Shown piece by piece: positions 19,524 to 29,480 of a stretch of DNA of 64,000 bases; within the stretch, counting starts at the first letter, position 1, and every line of letters starts with the position of its first letter. The notes under the pieces were generated by a model. It worked only from the letters and a program-made list of their open reading frames with translations. It had not been told where the DNA came from and searched no databases. Position numbers and translations under genes: made by a program. The DNA comes from Pseudomonas sp. SID14000 (GTDB lineage Bacteria; Pseudomonadota; Gammaproteobacteria; Pseudomonadales; Pseudomonadaceae). The stretch is taken from the NCBI RefSeq assembly GCF_002165135.1, contig NZ_NFZQ01000003.1, positions 327,971 to 391,970 of the forward strand, in the 5' to 3' direction.

Positions 19524-19964
19524 CTACTTCATAGTGAATTCAACGGACCATGAATTGTCCGCATTTTTGCGAGTAATATTGGCTGTACAAATAGCACCGC
19601 CGCTCGGCGTAGCGGTTTTGGTCCATTCTGGTTGCTTTATCCCGCCTGGCATCAACCTCATTTGAAAGGTGGTACCGAATGCGCAAGTCTTTCGACCCTG
19701 CGTATAACGCACCATCGCTGCATTCACCTCGGGGCTGACAACGCGTTGCACATCGAAAATCGTTTGCATGTTCGACGCCACACTACTATCGGGCTTCGGC
19801 CGCGCTATTTGGTATGTACTGCTCTCATTGGAGGTGACCATTTTAAGGATGGCATTTTCTCCACCGAGGTTCTTGAAGGTGACGTTAACGTTTGGCCCCG
19901 CCTGCACCATGCCAGCCAGCAGCAAGGAACCGCTGGCGAGCAGGATTTGCGATGTCTTCTTCAT
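19524..19964 (-). CDS. Small secreted protein of unknown function
   Basis: 146 residues from ATG 19964; upstream in-frame starts lack a ribosome site while GAGAGAAAG precedes this one. Clear signal peptide (MKKTSQILLASGSLLLAG, cleavage near VQA-GP). The mature part of about 124 residues looks beta-rich and has two cysteines (KTCAFG and AICTAN) that could form a disulphide. Not recognised. Same strand as the exporter operon, 89 bp before the 263-residue protein with no clear terminator between, so possibly its first gene. Confidence 0.65.
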   Translation of the reverse strand: MKKTSQILLASGSLLLAGMVQAGPNVNVTFKNLGGENAILKMVTSNESSTYQIARPKPDSSVASNMQTIFDVQRVVSPEVNAAMVRYTQGRKTCAFGTTFQMRLMPGGIKQPEWTKTATPSGGAICTANITRKNADNSWSVEFTMK

Positions 19965-20895
19965 TTGGCTTTCTCTCGTCTCTTCCATGTGATGAATGGA
20001 TGAGACGCCCTCGGTGGCTAATGGCCCGAGGCTGCCCAAGACGCTCCTTCGTTCATGGACAGCTCCACAGAGCGTCCAGAAGGGGTAACGGCCGGCGCGG
20101 CAAAAGCCTTAGTTTTCATGTGGCCATGATGTGTTTCCACATGTGTTAAGACGCGGCCTCGGCACGGAGCAGGCTTCACATTGCCAGCATGTCATTTGTT
20201 CGACGCCAAAAATCCATCACATGGAGCCTTATCGCAAAACGCCATAAGACCGTTCATACCTTTTTTGACGAATTTTGAAAAAAATTTTTGGATGCTGGCA
20301 TAAAAATATCTCGCAACAGTTTCGCCCTTTATATATAGGGGCAAAACACCCGCGTGCTATCAGATTGAAATTGTTCGCCACTGAAAAAATATTTAGAAAT
20401 CTTTCATCCGCGCCGAACCCTCCCCGGAACTTCTGCTACGACGAATCGCTCATAGTGCCGTAACGATTTTCCTGCCCCCGGGCTGTGAGAGATGACTTAC
20501 AGATGACAACGGCAGGTATCCACTACCGGCCCCAACAACTTCGACAGGTATGACGGCAACCCCCGAAGCCCCTGTCCACGCAGGAGAGACGCGTCCCTTA
20601 CAATTCGTCCTAGTGGTTGATTTCAAAGGATTTTTCCACTTGAAAAAACAAGCACAGCAACGCGCCACGTAGCGCATTGCAATAAAGACGGCTGCATTCC
20701 AGGGCACGTTTTTTAATTAATGGCTTTTTACTGCCACATTTGAGTGCATAACTTTTTGCGCTCCGGATTTATTTTGCCTGCGCTCGGCGAAGTGTGCGTT
20801 TCGCCATGGGTCCGTGCGCCCGAAAACTGTTGTTAATCAACCCAGTCCGGCTCTTTCCGGAGAGGCCGGCGTGATAAACACATGAGGTGATAGCG
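19965..20895. promoter_or_regulatory. Long AT-rich regulatory region upstream of algD
   Basis: About 930 bp without a convincing gene. AT-rich tracts at 20260-20410 suggest bending or IHF/H-NS-type binding. It holds an AlgU-like promoter (listed separately) and ACCGTTCAT at 20249-20257, one base off the AlgR core ACCGTTCGT. In P. aeruginosa algD also has a very long regulated upstream region with AlgU, AlgR and other inputs (known), so the layout matches. Confidence 0.65.
20427..20454 (+). promoter_or_regulatory. AlgU (sigma22/RpoE)-like promoter of algD
   Basis: GAACTT at 20427-20432, 17-bp spacer, TCATA at 20450-20454. The -35 matches the AlgU consensus GAACTT exactly; the -10 matches TCtgA/TCNNA loosely. 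It would give an algD leader of roughly 430 nt, as in P. aeruginosa where the leader is also several hundred nt. Confidence 0.6.
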
Positions 20896-22212
20896 ATGCG
20901 TATCAGCATCTTTGGTTTGGGTTATGTGGGTGCAGTCTGTGCAGGCTGCCTGACGGCGCGAGGCCATGAAGTGATCGGTGTGGACGTGTCCAGCACCAAG
21001 ATCGACCTGATCAATCAGGGCAAGTCCCCCATCGTCGAACCTGGCCTGGAAGCACTGCTGCAACAGGGCATCGCCAACGGCCGCCTGCGCGGTACTACCG
21101 ATTTCGCCGAAGCCATCCGTGCCAGCGACGTATCGATGATCTGCGTGGGCACCCCAAGCAAGAAGAACGGCGACCTGGGCCTCGAGTACATCGAATCGGT
21201 GTGCCGCGAAATTGGCTACGTACTGCGCGATAGCGAGCGCCGTCACACCATCGTGGTACGCAGCACCGTGCTGCCAGGCACCGTGAAGAACGTGGTGATC
21301 CCGATCCTCGAAGACTGCTCGGGCAAGAAAGCCGGCGTCGACTTCGGCGTCGCGGTCAACCCGGAATTCCTGCGTGAAAGCACCGCGATCAAGGACTACG
21401 ACCAGCCACCGATGACCGTCATCGGCGAACTGGACAGCGCCAGCGGCGACATCCTGCAGGCCCTGTACGAAGAGCTCGACGCACCGATCATCCGCAAGCC
21501 GATCGAAGTGGCCGAGATGATCAAGTACACCTGCAACGTGTGGCACGCCACCAAGGTCACCTTCGCCAACGAGATCGGCAACATCGCCAAGGCCGTAGGC
21601 GTGGATGGCCGTGACGTGATGGACGTGGTGTGCCAGGACAAAGTGCTGAACCTGTCCCAGTACTACATGCGCCCTGGCTTCGCCTTCGGCGGCTCGTGCC
21701 TGCCCAAGGACGTGCGCGCCCTCACCTATCGTGCCGCCAGCCTCGATGTACGCGCACCACTGCTCGACTCGCTGATGCGCAGCAACGAGTCGCAGGTGCA
21801 GAACGCCTTCGAGCTGATCGAAGCCCACGACAAGCGCAAGGTCGCCCTGCTCGGCCTGAGCTTCAAGGCCGGCACCGACGACCTGCGTGAAAGCCCGCTG
21901 GTGGAACTGGCCGAGCGCCTGATCGGCAAGGGCTACCAGCTGGACATCTACGACGAGAACGTCCAGTACGCCCGTGTCCACGGCGCCAACAAGGACTACA
22001 TCGAGTCGAAGATCCCGCACGTGTCGTCGCTGCTCAACGCCGACTTCCAGAAGGTGATCGACAACGCCGACATCATCGTCCTGGGCAACCGTGACGAGCA
22101 GTTCCGTGCACTGGCCCAGCAAGCACCGGCCGGCAAGCACGTGATCGACCTGGTCGGCTTCATGAGCAAACCGACCTGCGCCACCAGCCGTACCGAAGGC
22201 ATCTGCTGGTAA
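20896..22212 (+). CDS. algD: AlgD, GDP-mannose 6-dehydrogenase
   Basis: 438 residues from ATG 20896 ([12 protein letters not shown]), with GAGGTGA upstream; an ATG nine bases earlier is less likely. N-terminal Rossmann fold (GLGYVG), catalytic Cys268 in FGGSCLPKD (same number as P. aeruginosa AlgD), and the C-terminal [15 protein letters not shown] block. It oxidises GDP-mannose twice to GDP-mannuronate, the committed step of alginate synthesis. First gene of the 12-gene alg operon. Confidence 0.97.
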   Translation: MRISIFGLGYVGAVCAGCLTARGHEVIGVDVSSTKIDLINQGKSPIVEPGLEALLQQGIANGRLRGTTDFAEAIRASDVSMICVGTPSKKNGDLGLEYIESVCREIGYVLRDSERRHTIVVRSTVLPGTVKNVVIPILEDCSGKKAGVDFGVAVNPEFLRESTAIKDYDQPPMTVIGELDSASGDILQALYEELDAPIIRKPIEVAEMIKYTCNVWHATKVTFANEIGNIAKAVGVDGRDVMDVVCQDKVLNLSQYYMRPGFAFGGSCLPKDVRALTYRAASLDVRAPLLDSLMRSNESQVQNAFELIEAHDKRKVALLGLSFKAGTDDLRESPLVELAERLIGKGYQLDIYDENVQYARVHGANKDYIESKIPHVSSLLNADFQKVIDNADIIVLGNRDEQFRALAQQAPAGKHVIDLVGFMSKPTCATSRTEGICW

Positions 22213-22276
22213 GTGCTGGCCGGGCAGCGGTGATCTCCCAACCACCGCTGCCCACCCTTTCCCGAATTCTCGACGG

Positions 22277-23767
22277 ATGCTGAACATGCAAAGGCTCCAG
22301 ACAGTGCTGTTGCAGTGCGCCGGGTGGCTGCTCTACATGAGCCTGCTCATGCTGATCGCCCTGGCCCTGCCAGCCGATATCTTCGACTCGCAGTCGAAGC
22401 ACTTCATCTTCCTGGTCGGCGCAGTCGGCATCTGGCGCTATTCCATGGGCGCCACCCATTTCATCCGCGGCATGATCTTCCTCTACGGCGTGTACCCGTA
22501 CCTGCGCCGCAAGGTGCAGAAAATGGGCAAGGACGCCGACCCGTCCCACGTGTACCTGATGGTGACCAGCTTCCGCATCGAAGCACTCACCACCGCCCAG
22601 GTGTACAGCTCGGTGATCCGCGAGGCGATCAACTGTGGCTTCCCCACCACCGTGGTCTGCTCGCTGGTAGAGATGTCGGACGAACTGCTGGTGAAAAGCC
22701 TGTGGGCCAAATACAACCCGCCAGCCCACGTGAAACTCGACATCGTGCGCATCGCCGGTACCGGCAAGCGTGACGGCCTGGCCTACGGTTTCCGTGCGAT
22801 CTCGCGCATGCTGCCGGACGAGAACGCCGTGGTAGCGGTGATCGACGGCGACACCGTGCTGGGCGATGGCGTGGTACGCAAGACCGTGCCGTGGTTCAAG
22901 CTGTTCCCCAACGTCGGCGGCCTGACCACCAACGAGTTCTGCGAAGTGCGTGGCGGCTACATCATGAGCGAGTGGCACAAGCTGCGCTTCGCCCAGCGCC
23001 ACATCAACATGTGCTCGATGGCCCTGTCCAAGCGCGTGCTGACCATGACCGGGCGCATGTCGATGTTCCGCGCCAGCGTGGTGACCAACCCCGAGTTCAT
23101 CGCCGACGTGGAAAGCGACTCGCTGATGCACTGGCGCCTGGGCCGCTTCAAGTTCCTCACCGGTGACGACAAATCCAGCTGGTTCAGCCTGATGCGCCTG
23201 GGCTACGACACTTTCTACGTGCCGGACGCCGCCATCAACACAGTCGAGCACCCGCCGGAGAAGAGCTTCCTCAAGGCCAGCCGCAAGCTGATGTACCGCT
23301 GGTACGGCAACAACCTGCGGCAGAACTCCCGCGCGCTTGGCCTGGGCCTGCGCCGCCTGGGGCTGTTCACCAGCATCGTGCTGTTCGACCAGCGCGTGTC
23401 GATGTGGACCAGCCTGCTGGGCCTGACCGTGGCAGTGATCGCCAGCCTCAAGTTCGGCCTGGGCTTCCTGCTGGTGTACCTGCTGTGGATCGGCATCACC
23501 CGCCTGATTCTCACCATCATGCTGCTGTGCTCCGGCCACAACGTAGGCCCGGCCTACCCGCTGATTCTCTATTACAACCAGATCATCGGCGCGCTGATGA
23601 AGATCTACGTGTTCTTCCGCCTCGACAAGCAGTCCTGGACGCGTCAGCCCACTGCCCTCAAGCGTGACCTCGCCAGCTTTCAACAATGGTTCAACACCTG
23701 GTCCTCGCGGACCATGACCTTCTCGGCTGCCAGCATCTTCGTCGCTGTGCTGTTCATGGTCGTGTGA
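22277..23767 (+). CDS. alg8: Alg8, alginate polymerase glycosyltransferase
   Basis: 496 residues (ATG 22277; ATG 22286 giving MQRLQ is an alternative and has GGATG at better spacing). Family 2 glycosyltransferase with N-terminal spans, cytoplasmic catalytic domain containing VIDGDTV (DxD-type) and a C-terminal membrane group. It polymerises mannuronate from GDP-mannuronate across the inner membrane, together with Alg44. Confidence 0.95.
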   Translation: MLNMQRLQTVLLQCAGWLLYMSLLMLIALALPADIFDSQSKHFIFLVGAVGIWRYSMGATHFIRGMIFLYGVYPYLRRKVQKMGKDADPSHVYLMVTSFRIEALTTAQVYSSVIREAINCGFPTTVVCSLVEMSDELLVKSLWAKYNPPAHVKLDIVRIAGTGKRDGLAYGFRAISRMLPDENAVVAVIDGDTVLGDGVVRKTVPWFKLFPNVGGLTTNEFCEVRGGYIMSEWHKLRFAQRHINMCSMALSKRVLTMTGRMSMFRASVVTNPEFIADVESDSLMHWRLGRFKFLTGDDKSSWFSLMRLGYDTFYVPDAAINTVEHPPEKSFLKASRKLMYRWYGNNLRQNSRALGLGLRRLGLFTSIVLFDQRVSMWTSLLGLTVAVIASLKFGLGFLLVYLLWIGITRLILTIMLLCSGHNVGPAYPLILYYNQIIGALMKIYVFFRLDKQSWTRQPTALKRDLASFQQWFNTWSSRTMTFSAASIFVAVLFMVV

Positions 23768-23803
23768 GCCCAACCCGGATCGGAACTAACAGGAACAAAC
23801 CAC

Positions 23804-24970
23804 ATGAATACCGCCGTGAACGTCAACGTCGTGCATGAGTCCGAAGCCCAGCGCCAGCATGCCCGGGTACGCATCCCCGCCAAGCTGCGGTTCCTCGACC
23901 CTCAGCGCCAGGCCCACGATGTGAAGGTCGACGACCTCTCCGCCGGTGGCCTGAGCTTCCACACCAAGCAACAACTGTCGGTTGGCGACGTACTACGCGG
24001 ACGGCTGCAGTTCACGGTCGACAACCTCGGCCTGTCGATGGACATCGAGTTCCAGGTGCGCTCCTACAACCCGGGCAGCGGCCGTACCGGCGCGCAGTTC
24101 CAGAACCTTGAGCCACGCGACATCGCCACGCTGCGCCACCTCATCACCTCGCACCTGTCGGGTGAGCTGATCACTGCGGGCGATGTGCTCAGCACCTTGC
24201 AGCGCGACAACTTCACCAAGGCCCGCAAGCAGAAGGACGGCGGTGCCGGCCTGAGCGCCTTCGGCCGCCTCAAGGCGGTCACCGTCACCCTGGGCGTATT
24301 CGTGGTCGGTGTCGCCGCCTTCGGCTTCATCGCCAAGTCGCTGTACGGCATGTACTTCGTCAGCCATGCCGAAGCCGGCGTGGTCGCGGTACCCACCACC
24401 ACCATCACCATGCCGCGCGACGGCACCGTGAACAGCCTGGTCGAAAGCGGTGGGCAAATTGCCAAGGGCGCGCCACTGGCCAGCTTCACCACCAGCATGC
24501 TGGACATGCTCAAGGGCAACCTGGAAGACGCACAGCTGGAGCCGGCGAAGATCGAGGAACTGTTCGGCAAGCAGCTGTCCGGCACCCTCACCAGCCCCTG
24601 TGATTGCGTGGTCGCCCGCCAGCTGGTGGATAACGGCCAGTACGCCGCCAAGGGCCAGCCGATCTTCCAGCTGATCCCGCGCACCACCAACCCGATGATC
24701 GAGGCTCGCTTCACCTACCGCCAGTTCGACGAGGTCAAGCCAGGTACCCGGGTCAACTTCCAGGTAGCCGGCGAAGACGAGGTGCGCACCGGCCAGATCG
24801 TCAGCAGCGCCAGCCTCAACAGCGAAGACCTGGCCGCCGACATCCGCGTGCAGATCAAGCCCGACAGCACCCTGCCCGCCGAACTCGCCGGCCGCCCGGC
24901 TTCGGTCAACAGCGACCGTGGCCCGTCGCTGAACTGGCTGATCGACAAAGCCATGGCCCGTGGGCTGTAA
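23804..24970 (+). CDS. alg44: Alg44, c-di-GMP-binding alginate co-polymerase
   Basis: 388 residues. N-terminal PilZ domain with R17xxxR21 and D44-L-S-A-G-G, the c-di-GMP ligands at the same numbers as in P. aeruginosa Alg44. One membrane span at about 163-185, then a periplasmic HlyD-like part (TMPRDGTVNSLVESGG; TSPCDCVV). Binding of c-di-GMP is required for polymerisation, so alginate output is controlled post-translationally. Confidence 0.95.
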   Translation: MNTAVNVNVVHESEAQRQHARVRIPAKLRFLDPQRQAHDVKVDDLSAGGLSFHTKQQLSVGDVLRGRLQFTVDNLGLSMDIEFQVRSYNPGSGRTGAQFQNLEPRDIATLRHLITSHLSGELITAGDVLSTLQRDNFTKARKQKDGGAGLSAFGRLKAVTVTLGVFVVGVAAFGFIAKSLYGMYFVSHAEAGVVAVPTTTITMPRDGTVNSLVESGGQIAKGAPLASFTTSMLDMLKGNLEDAQLEPAKIEELFGKQLSGTLTSPCDCVVARQLVDNGQYAAKGQPIFQLIPRTTNPMIEARFTYRQFDEVKPGTRVNFQVAGEDEVRTGQIVSSASLNSEDLAADIRVQIKPDSTLPAELAGRPASVNSDRGPSLNWLIDKAMARGL

Positions 24971-24982
24971 GAGGATCACAAC

Positions 24983-26410
24983 ATGATTCCCCACAAGAAA
25001 AGCGCCAGCTTGGGCCTGTGTGCCCTGGCTGCTGCCATCACGCTGGCCGGCTGTGCGGGCCTGCCCGACCAGCGCCTGGCCAACGAAGCCATGAAGCGCG
25101 GTGACACGGCTCTGGCCGAGCGCAACTACAAGGCGCTGGCCGACCTGGGCTACAGCGAAGCGCAAGTGGGCCTGGCCGACATCAAGGTTGCCACCCGCGA
25201 TCCGGCGAAAATCAAGGAAGCCGAGGCCACCTACCGCGCCGCAGCCGCCACTTCGCCGCGTGCCCAGGCGCGCCTTGGCCGCCTGCTGGTGGCCAAGCCC
25301 GACAGCACTCAGGCCGAGCGCGAAGAAGCCGAAACCCTGCTCAAGCAAGCCGCCAGGCAGGGCGAAAGCAACACCTTGATCCCGCTGGCGATGCTCTACC
25401 TGACTTACCCGCAGAGCTTCCCCAAGGTCAACGCGCAGCAGCAGATCGACCAGTGGCGCGCCGCCGGCAACCCGGAAGCGGGCCTGGCCCAGGTGCTGCT
25501 GTACCGCACCCAGGGCACCTACGACCAGCATCTGGGCGAAGTGGAAAAAATCTGCAAGGCCGCGCTGAACAGCACCGACATCTGCTACGTCGAACTGGCC
25601 ACCGTGTACCAGAAGCGTGGCCAGGCCGACCAGCAGGCTGCCCTGCTCGGCCAGCTCAAGGCTGCCTACGCCCGTGGCGCAGTACCAGCCACCCGGGTCG
25701 ACAGCGTTGCCCGGGTACTGGCTGACCGCAGCCTCGGCCAGACCGACGAGAAAACCGCCAAGGACCTGCTCGAACAGGTGGCTCCGGCCAACCCGGCGTC
25801 CTGGGTCAGCCTGGCACAACTGGTGTACGACTTCCCCGAGCTGGGCGATACCGACCAGCTGATGGCCTACATCGACAAGGGCCGCGAAGCCGAACAGCCA
25901 CGCGCCGAACTATTGCTGGGCCGCCTGTACTACGAAGGCAAGACCGTGCCTGCGGACGCGGCCAAAGCCGAACAACACCTGCAGGCTGCCGCCGACGCCG
26001 GCGAAGTCAGCGCCCATTACTACCTGGGCCAGCTGTACCGCCGCGGCTACCTGGGCAACGTCGAGCCACAGAAGGCCGTCGACCACCTGCTGGCCGCCGC
26101 CCGTGGCGGGCAGAACAGCGCCGACTACGCCCTGGCCCAGCTGTTCAGTGAAGGCCACGGCATTCGCCCGCAACCGGGCAACGCCTGGGTATTCGCCCAG
26201 CTGGCCCAGGCCAACCCGACGCCGCAGTCCGCTGAACTGCTGCAGCAGCTCGACCAGCAACTTACGCCTGACCAGCGCAGCCAGGCCCAGCAACTGCTGG
26301 CACAAGAGAAGCAGGCGCGCGGCAGCATGAGCCAGGGCGCCAACAGCACCCTGGCCATCGAAGCCCTGCAAGACGACGAAAAAGAAGTAACCGGTGAGGA
26401 CTCGCTATGA
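24983..26410 (+). CDS. algK: AlgK, alginate secretion TPR/Sel1 lipoprotein
   Basis: 475 residues, the family length. Lipobox LAGC with lipidated Cys24. Repeated Sel1/TPR helical pairs ([56 protein letters not shown]). An outer-membrane lipoprotein that assembles the AlgE porin and docks AlgX (known). Its stop overlaps the algE start (ATGA, 26407-26410). Confidence 0.95.
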   Translation: MIPHKKSASLGLCALAAAITLAGCAGLPDQRLANEAMKRGDTALAERNYKALADLGYSEAQVGLADIKVATRDPAKIKEAEATYRAAAATSPRAQARLGRLLVAKPDSTQAEREEAETLLKQAARQGESNTLIPLAMLYLTYPQSFPKVNAQQQIDQWRAAGNPEAGLAQVLLYRTQGTYDQHLGEVEKICKAALNSTDICYVELATVYQKRGQADQQAALLGQLKAAYARGAVPATRVDSVARVLADRSLGQTDEKTAKDLLEQVAPANPASWVSLAQLVYDFPELGDTDQLMAYIDKGREAEQPRAELLLGRLYYEGKTVPADAAKAEQHLQAAADAGEVSAHYYLGQLYRRGYLGNVEPQKAVDHLLAAARGGQNSADYALAQLFSEGHGIRPQPGNAWVFAQLAQANPTPQSAELLQQLDQQLTPDQRSQAQQLLAQEKQARGSMSQGANSTLAIEALQDDEKEVTGEDSL

Positions 26411-27885
26411 CGCTCAATCCCTTCGTGAAAGCTGGCATCGGCCTGAGCTTCGCCCTGCTGTGGTCCTGCCCGACCCTGGCGGAAATGACCGCTGAAAAGA
26501 ACTTCGGCCTGGATGTGAAGATCACCGGCCAGTCGGAAGACGACCGTGACCTGGGCACCCGCTCCGGCGGCGACGTCAGCGGCCTGGGTCTCGACCTGCG
26601 CCCCTGGGTATATGGCGAACGTGGCAACTGGAGCGCCTATGCCATGGGCCAGGCAGTCACCGCCACCGACACCATCGAAACCGACACCCTGCGCCAGAAC
26701 GACGACGGCACCAGCACCGACACCGCCGCCGACGGCCGCGAGCAGGACAAGAGCTACCTGGCCATGCGCGAATTCTGGGTCGGCTACAGCGGCCTCACCG
26801 CCTACCCCGGCGAGCAGCTGCGTTTCGGCCGCCAGCGCCTGCGCAGCGACGATGGCATGTGGCGTGACACCAACATCGAAGCGCTGAACTGGACCTTCGA
26901 CACCACCCTGCTCAAGGCCGACCTTGGCGTGGCCCAGCGCTTCAGCGAATACCGCACCGACCTCACCGAGCTGGCCCCGGAAGACAAGGACCGCACGCAC
27001 CTCTACGGCAACGTCGCCACGCAGTGGACCCCTGGCCACTGGGTCGGCGTACGCGCCCACCACACCCATGACGGCGGCAGCCTGAAGAACCCGGGTGAAA
27101 CCGTCGATGCGCTGGACAAGACCCGCACCGGCGACCTCACCTGGCTGGGCCTGGAAGCCAACAGCGACGCCTACAACTGGCGCAACGACCACACCGTCAA
27201 CTACTGGGGCAGCGTCACCTGGCTGACCGGTGACCGCGACACCCTCAGCAGCCAGGTCGTCGGCGACGAAACCGTAGCCACCGGCAAGCAGAGCGGTGAC
27301 GTCAACGCCTGGGCCACCGACCTCGGCATCCGCCTGCGCCTCGACCCGCAATGGCAGGTCGGCGCCGCCTACGCTCGTGGCAGCGGCGGTGGTGGCGACG
27401 ACGGTTCGAGCAACTACGAGCAGACCGGCCTGGAGAGCAACCGCTCCAACTACACCGGTACCCGTTCGCGCGTGCACCGCTTCGGTGAAGCCTTCCGTGG
27501 CGAGCTGGGCAACCTGCAGGCGGCCACCCTGTTCGCCTCCTGGCAGCTGCGCGACGACTACGACGCCAGCTTCATCTACCACAAGTTCTGGCGTGTCGAT
27601 GGCAACCAGAACATCGGTTCCAGCGGCATCAACGCGGTGGTCAACGACAACGGTGTGAATCGCCCGCTGGTCGATGGCGAAAAAGACCTTGGCCAGGAAA
27701 TGGACGTGGTCGTGACCAAGTACTTCAAGCAAGGCCTGCTGCCGGCTTCGATGAGTCAGGCCATCGACGAGCCATCTGCCCTGGTGCGCCTGCGTGCCGG
27801 CGTGTTCAAGCCAGGCGATGCCTACGGCAAGGAAGCGGATTCGTACATGCACCGCGCCTTCGTCGACGTGATCTGGCGCTTCTGA
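26407..27885 (+). CDS. algE: AlgE, outer-membrane alginate porin
   Basis: 492 residues. Signal peptide to about residue 26 (LLWSCPTLA), then a long alternating amphipathic beta-barrel, rich in Asp and Arg as expected for the arginine-lined electropositive pore, ending in an aromatic residue (VDVIWRF), the usual barrel signature. It exports the finished polymer. Translationally coupled to algK by a 4-bp overlap. Confidence 0.95.
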   Translation: MTLNPFVKAGIGLSFALLWSCPTLAEMTAEKNFGLDVKITGQSEDDRDLGTRSGGDVSGLGLDLRPWVYGERGNWSAYAMGQAVTATDTIETDTLRQNDDGTSTDTAADGREQDKSYLAMREFWVGYSGLTAYPGEQLRFGRQRLRSDDGMWRDTNIEALNWTFDTTLLKADLGVAQRFSEYRTDLTELAPEDKDRTHLYGNVATQWTPGHWVGVRAHHTHDGGSLKNPGETVDALDKTRTGDLTWLGLEANSDAYNWRNDHTVNYWGSVTWLTGDRDTLSSQVVGDETVATGKQSGDVNAWATDLGIRLRLDPQWQVGAAYARGSGGGGDDGSSNYEQTGLESNRSNYTGTRSRVHRFGEAFRGELGNLQAATLFASWQLRDDYDASFIYHKFWRVDGNQNIGSSGINAVVNDNGVNRPLVDGEKDLGQEMDVVVTKYFKQGLLPASMSQAIDEPSALVRLRAGVFKPGDAYGKEADSYMHRAFVDVIWRF

Positions 27886-27907
27886 GGCCGGTAGAGGACT
27901 TACCGTT

Positions 27908-29467
27908 ATGAACCTTCACCCGCACTTACGTCACAGCCTGTTGGCCAGCGCCTTGCTGCTGGCCAGTGGCCTGGTCGCTGCCGCAGAGCCCAAGGTGATC
28001 GCCAAGGAACTGCAACAGGCCAAGACCTACACGGTCTCCAGCGCACCGATCGAGCCGCTGCACATGGACCCGCCAAAGCTGCCTGACCTGACCGGCTACA
28101 CAGCAGAGGCGGTGCAGAAGAAAATCGACCGCCGCCACAAGGGCAAGGTCAGCCTGCGCCGCATGTTCCAGGAGGACTCCCTCAAGGAATTCGTCGGCGG
28201 CGACAACAAGGCGGCCGAGTGGGTCCAGCGCCAGCATGGCATTCCGCAGGCGATCTTCGTCGATGACGGCCATGTCGACCTGGTCGAGCTGAGCAAGAAG
28301 GTACCCAAGCAGTACCTCAGCGAAGTCGAGCCGGGCGTTTACCTGGCGCGCCTGCCGATCGTGGTCGGGCAGAAGGGCATCCTCGAGATCGACGGCAAGG
28401 TCAAGCAGCTGCGCCTGTCCCAGGAAGGCGGTTCGTTCCTGGTCAACGACGGCAAGCTGTTCGTCACCGACACCCAGGTGACCGGCTGGCGGGAAAAGGA
28501 CAACGGCCCGGCGACCTTCCGCTCGCCCAAGGAATTCCGCCCGTTCCTGTTGTCGTGGGGCGGTACCGAGACCTACATCGTCAACACCAGGATGGCCAGC
28601 TTCGGCTACGCCAAGTCCAAATCGTACGGCGTGAGCATCTCGCAGTACACGCCGAACATGGCCAAGCGCATGGGCCGCGCGGAACCCACCGGCTGGATCA
28701 TCGGCTCTGAGTTCAGCGACATGTGGTACGGCTTCTACTGCTACGAGACCCAGGACTTCGTGGTCAAGGACAGCACCTACCGCGACAACATCGTCTACGG
28801 CATCGACCCGCACGACCGCTCGCACCGGCTGATCATCGCCGGCAACACGGTGTACGGCACCAAGAAGAAGCACGGCATCATCGTTTCGCGTGAGGTCAAC
28901 GACAGCTGGATCATCAACAACAAGAGCTTCGACAACAAGCTCTCGGGCGTGGTGATCGACCGTAACAGCGTCAACAACCTGATTGCCTACAACGAGATCT
29001 ACCGCAACCACACCGACGGCATCACCCTGTACGAAAGTGGCGACAACCTGATCTGGGGCAACAAGCTGATCAACAACCGCCGCCACGGCATCCGCGTGCG
29101 TAACAGCGTGAACATCCGCCTGTACGAAAACGTCGCCATGGCCAACGGCCTGGTGGGTGTGTACGGCCACATCAAGGACCTGTCCGATACCGACCGCGAC
29201 ATCGCCCTCGACCCGTTCGACACCAAGGTGTCGTTGATCCTGGTCGGTGGCGAACTGGCGGCCAACGGCTCCGGGCCCCTGTCGATCGACTCGCCGCTTT
29301 CGGTGGAACTGTACAAGGTGTCCATGCTCGCCCCACGCAAGGCCAGCGGCATCAGCCTCAACGGCATCCTCGGCGAACGCCAGGACGAAATCCTCGACCT
29401 GCTGGTACGCCAGCAAAAGGCTGTGCTGATCGACCCGGTCGAACGCCAGACCGAAATGATCGATTAA
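27908..29467 (+). CDS. algG: AlgG, mannuronan C5-epimerase
   Basis: 519 residues. Signal peptide ending near VAAA, then a right-handed parallel beta-helix with the catalytic DPHDRS motif at 300-305 and repeated NN-x-x-x-N rungs (IINNKSFDNK; NNLIAYNEIYRN). It converts D-mannuronate to L-guluronate in the periplasm and is part of the protective scaffold with AlgK and AlgX. Confidence 0.95.
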   Translation: MNLHPHLRHSLLASALLLASGLVAAAEPKVIAKELQQAKTYTVSSAPIEPLHMDPPKLPDLTGYTAEAVQKKIDRRHKGKVSLRRMFQEDSLKEFVGGDNKAAEWVQRQHGIPQAIFVDDGHVDLVELSKKVPKQYLSEVEPGVYLARLPIVVGQKGILEIDGKVKQLRLSQEGGSFLVNDGKLFVTDTQVTGWREKDNGPATFRSPKEFRPFLLSWGGTETYIVNTRMASFGYAKSKSYGVSISQYTPNMAKRMGRAEPTGWIIGSEFSDMWYGFYCYETQDFVVKDSTYRDNIVYGIDPHDRSHRLIIAGNTVYGTKKKHGIIVSREVNDSWIINNKSFDNKLSGVVIDRNSVNNLIAYNEIYRNHTDGITLYESGDNLIWGNKLINNRRHGIRVRNSVNIRLYENVAMANGLVGVYGHIKDLSDTDRDIALDPFDTKVSLILVGGELAANGSGPLSIDSPLSVELYKVSMLAPRKASGISLNGILGERQDEILDLLVRQQKAVLIDPVERQTEMID

Positions 29468-29480
29468 GGAAGCCCAGACC

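Noticed and set aside
20310..20335. TGGCAT-type stretch as a sigma54 promoter for algD
   Set aside because: No GC at the -12 position with the required spacing.
20040..20880. Short open frames in the algD upstream region
   Set aside because: None has a ribosome site with plausible protein; the stretch is better explained as regulatory DNA.
22160..23773. Open frame of 537 codons on the minus strand opposite alg8
   Set aside because: His/Gln-rich low-complexity translation typical of the antisense frame of high-GC genes; alg8 on the plus strand is unmistakable.
26125..27852. Open frame of 575 codons on the minus strand opposite algE
   Set aside because: Shadow of algE codon bias; Val/Ala/Gly repetition without real domain structure.
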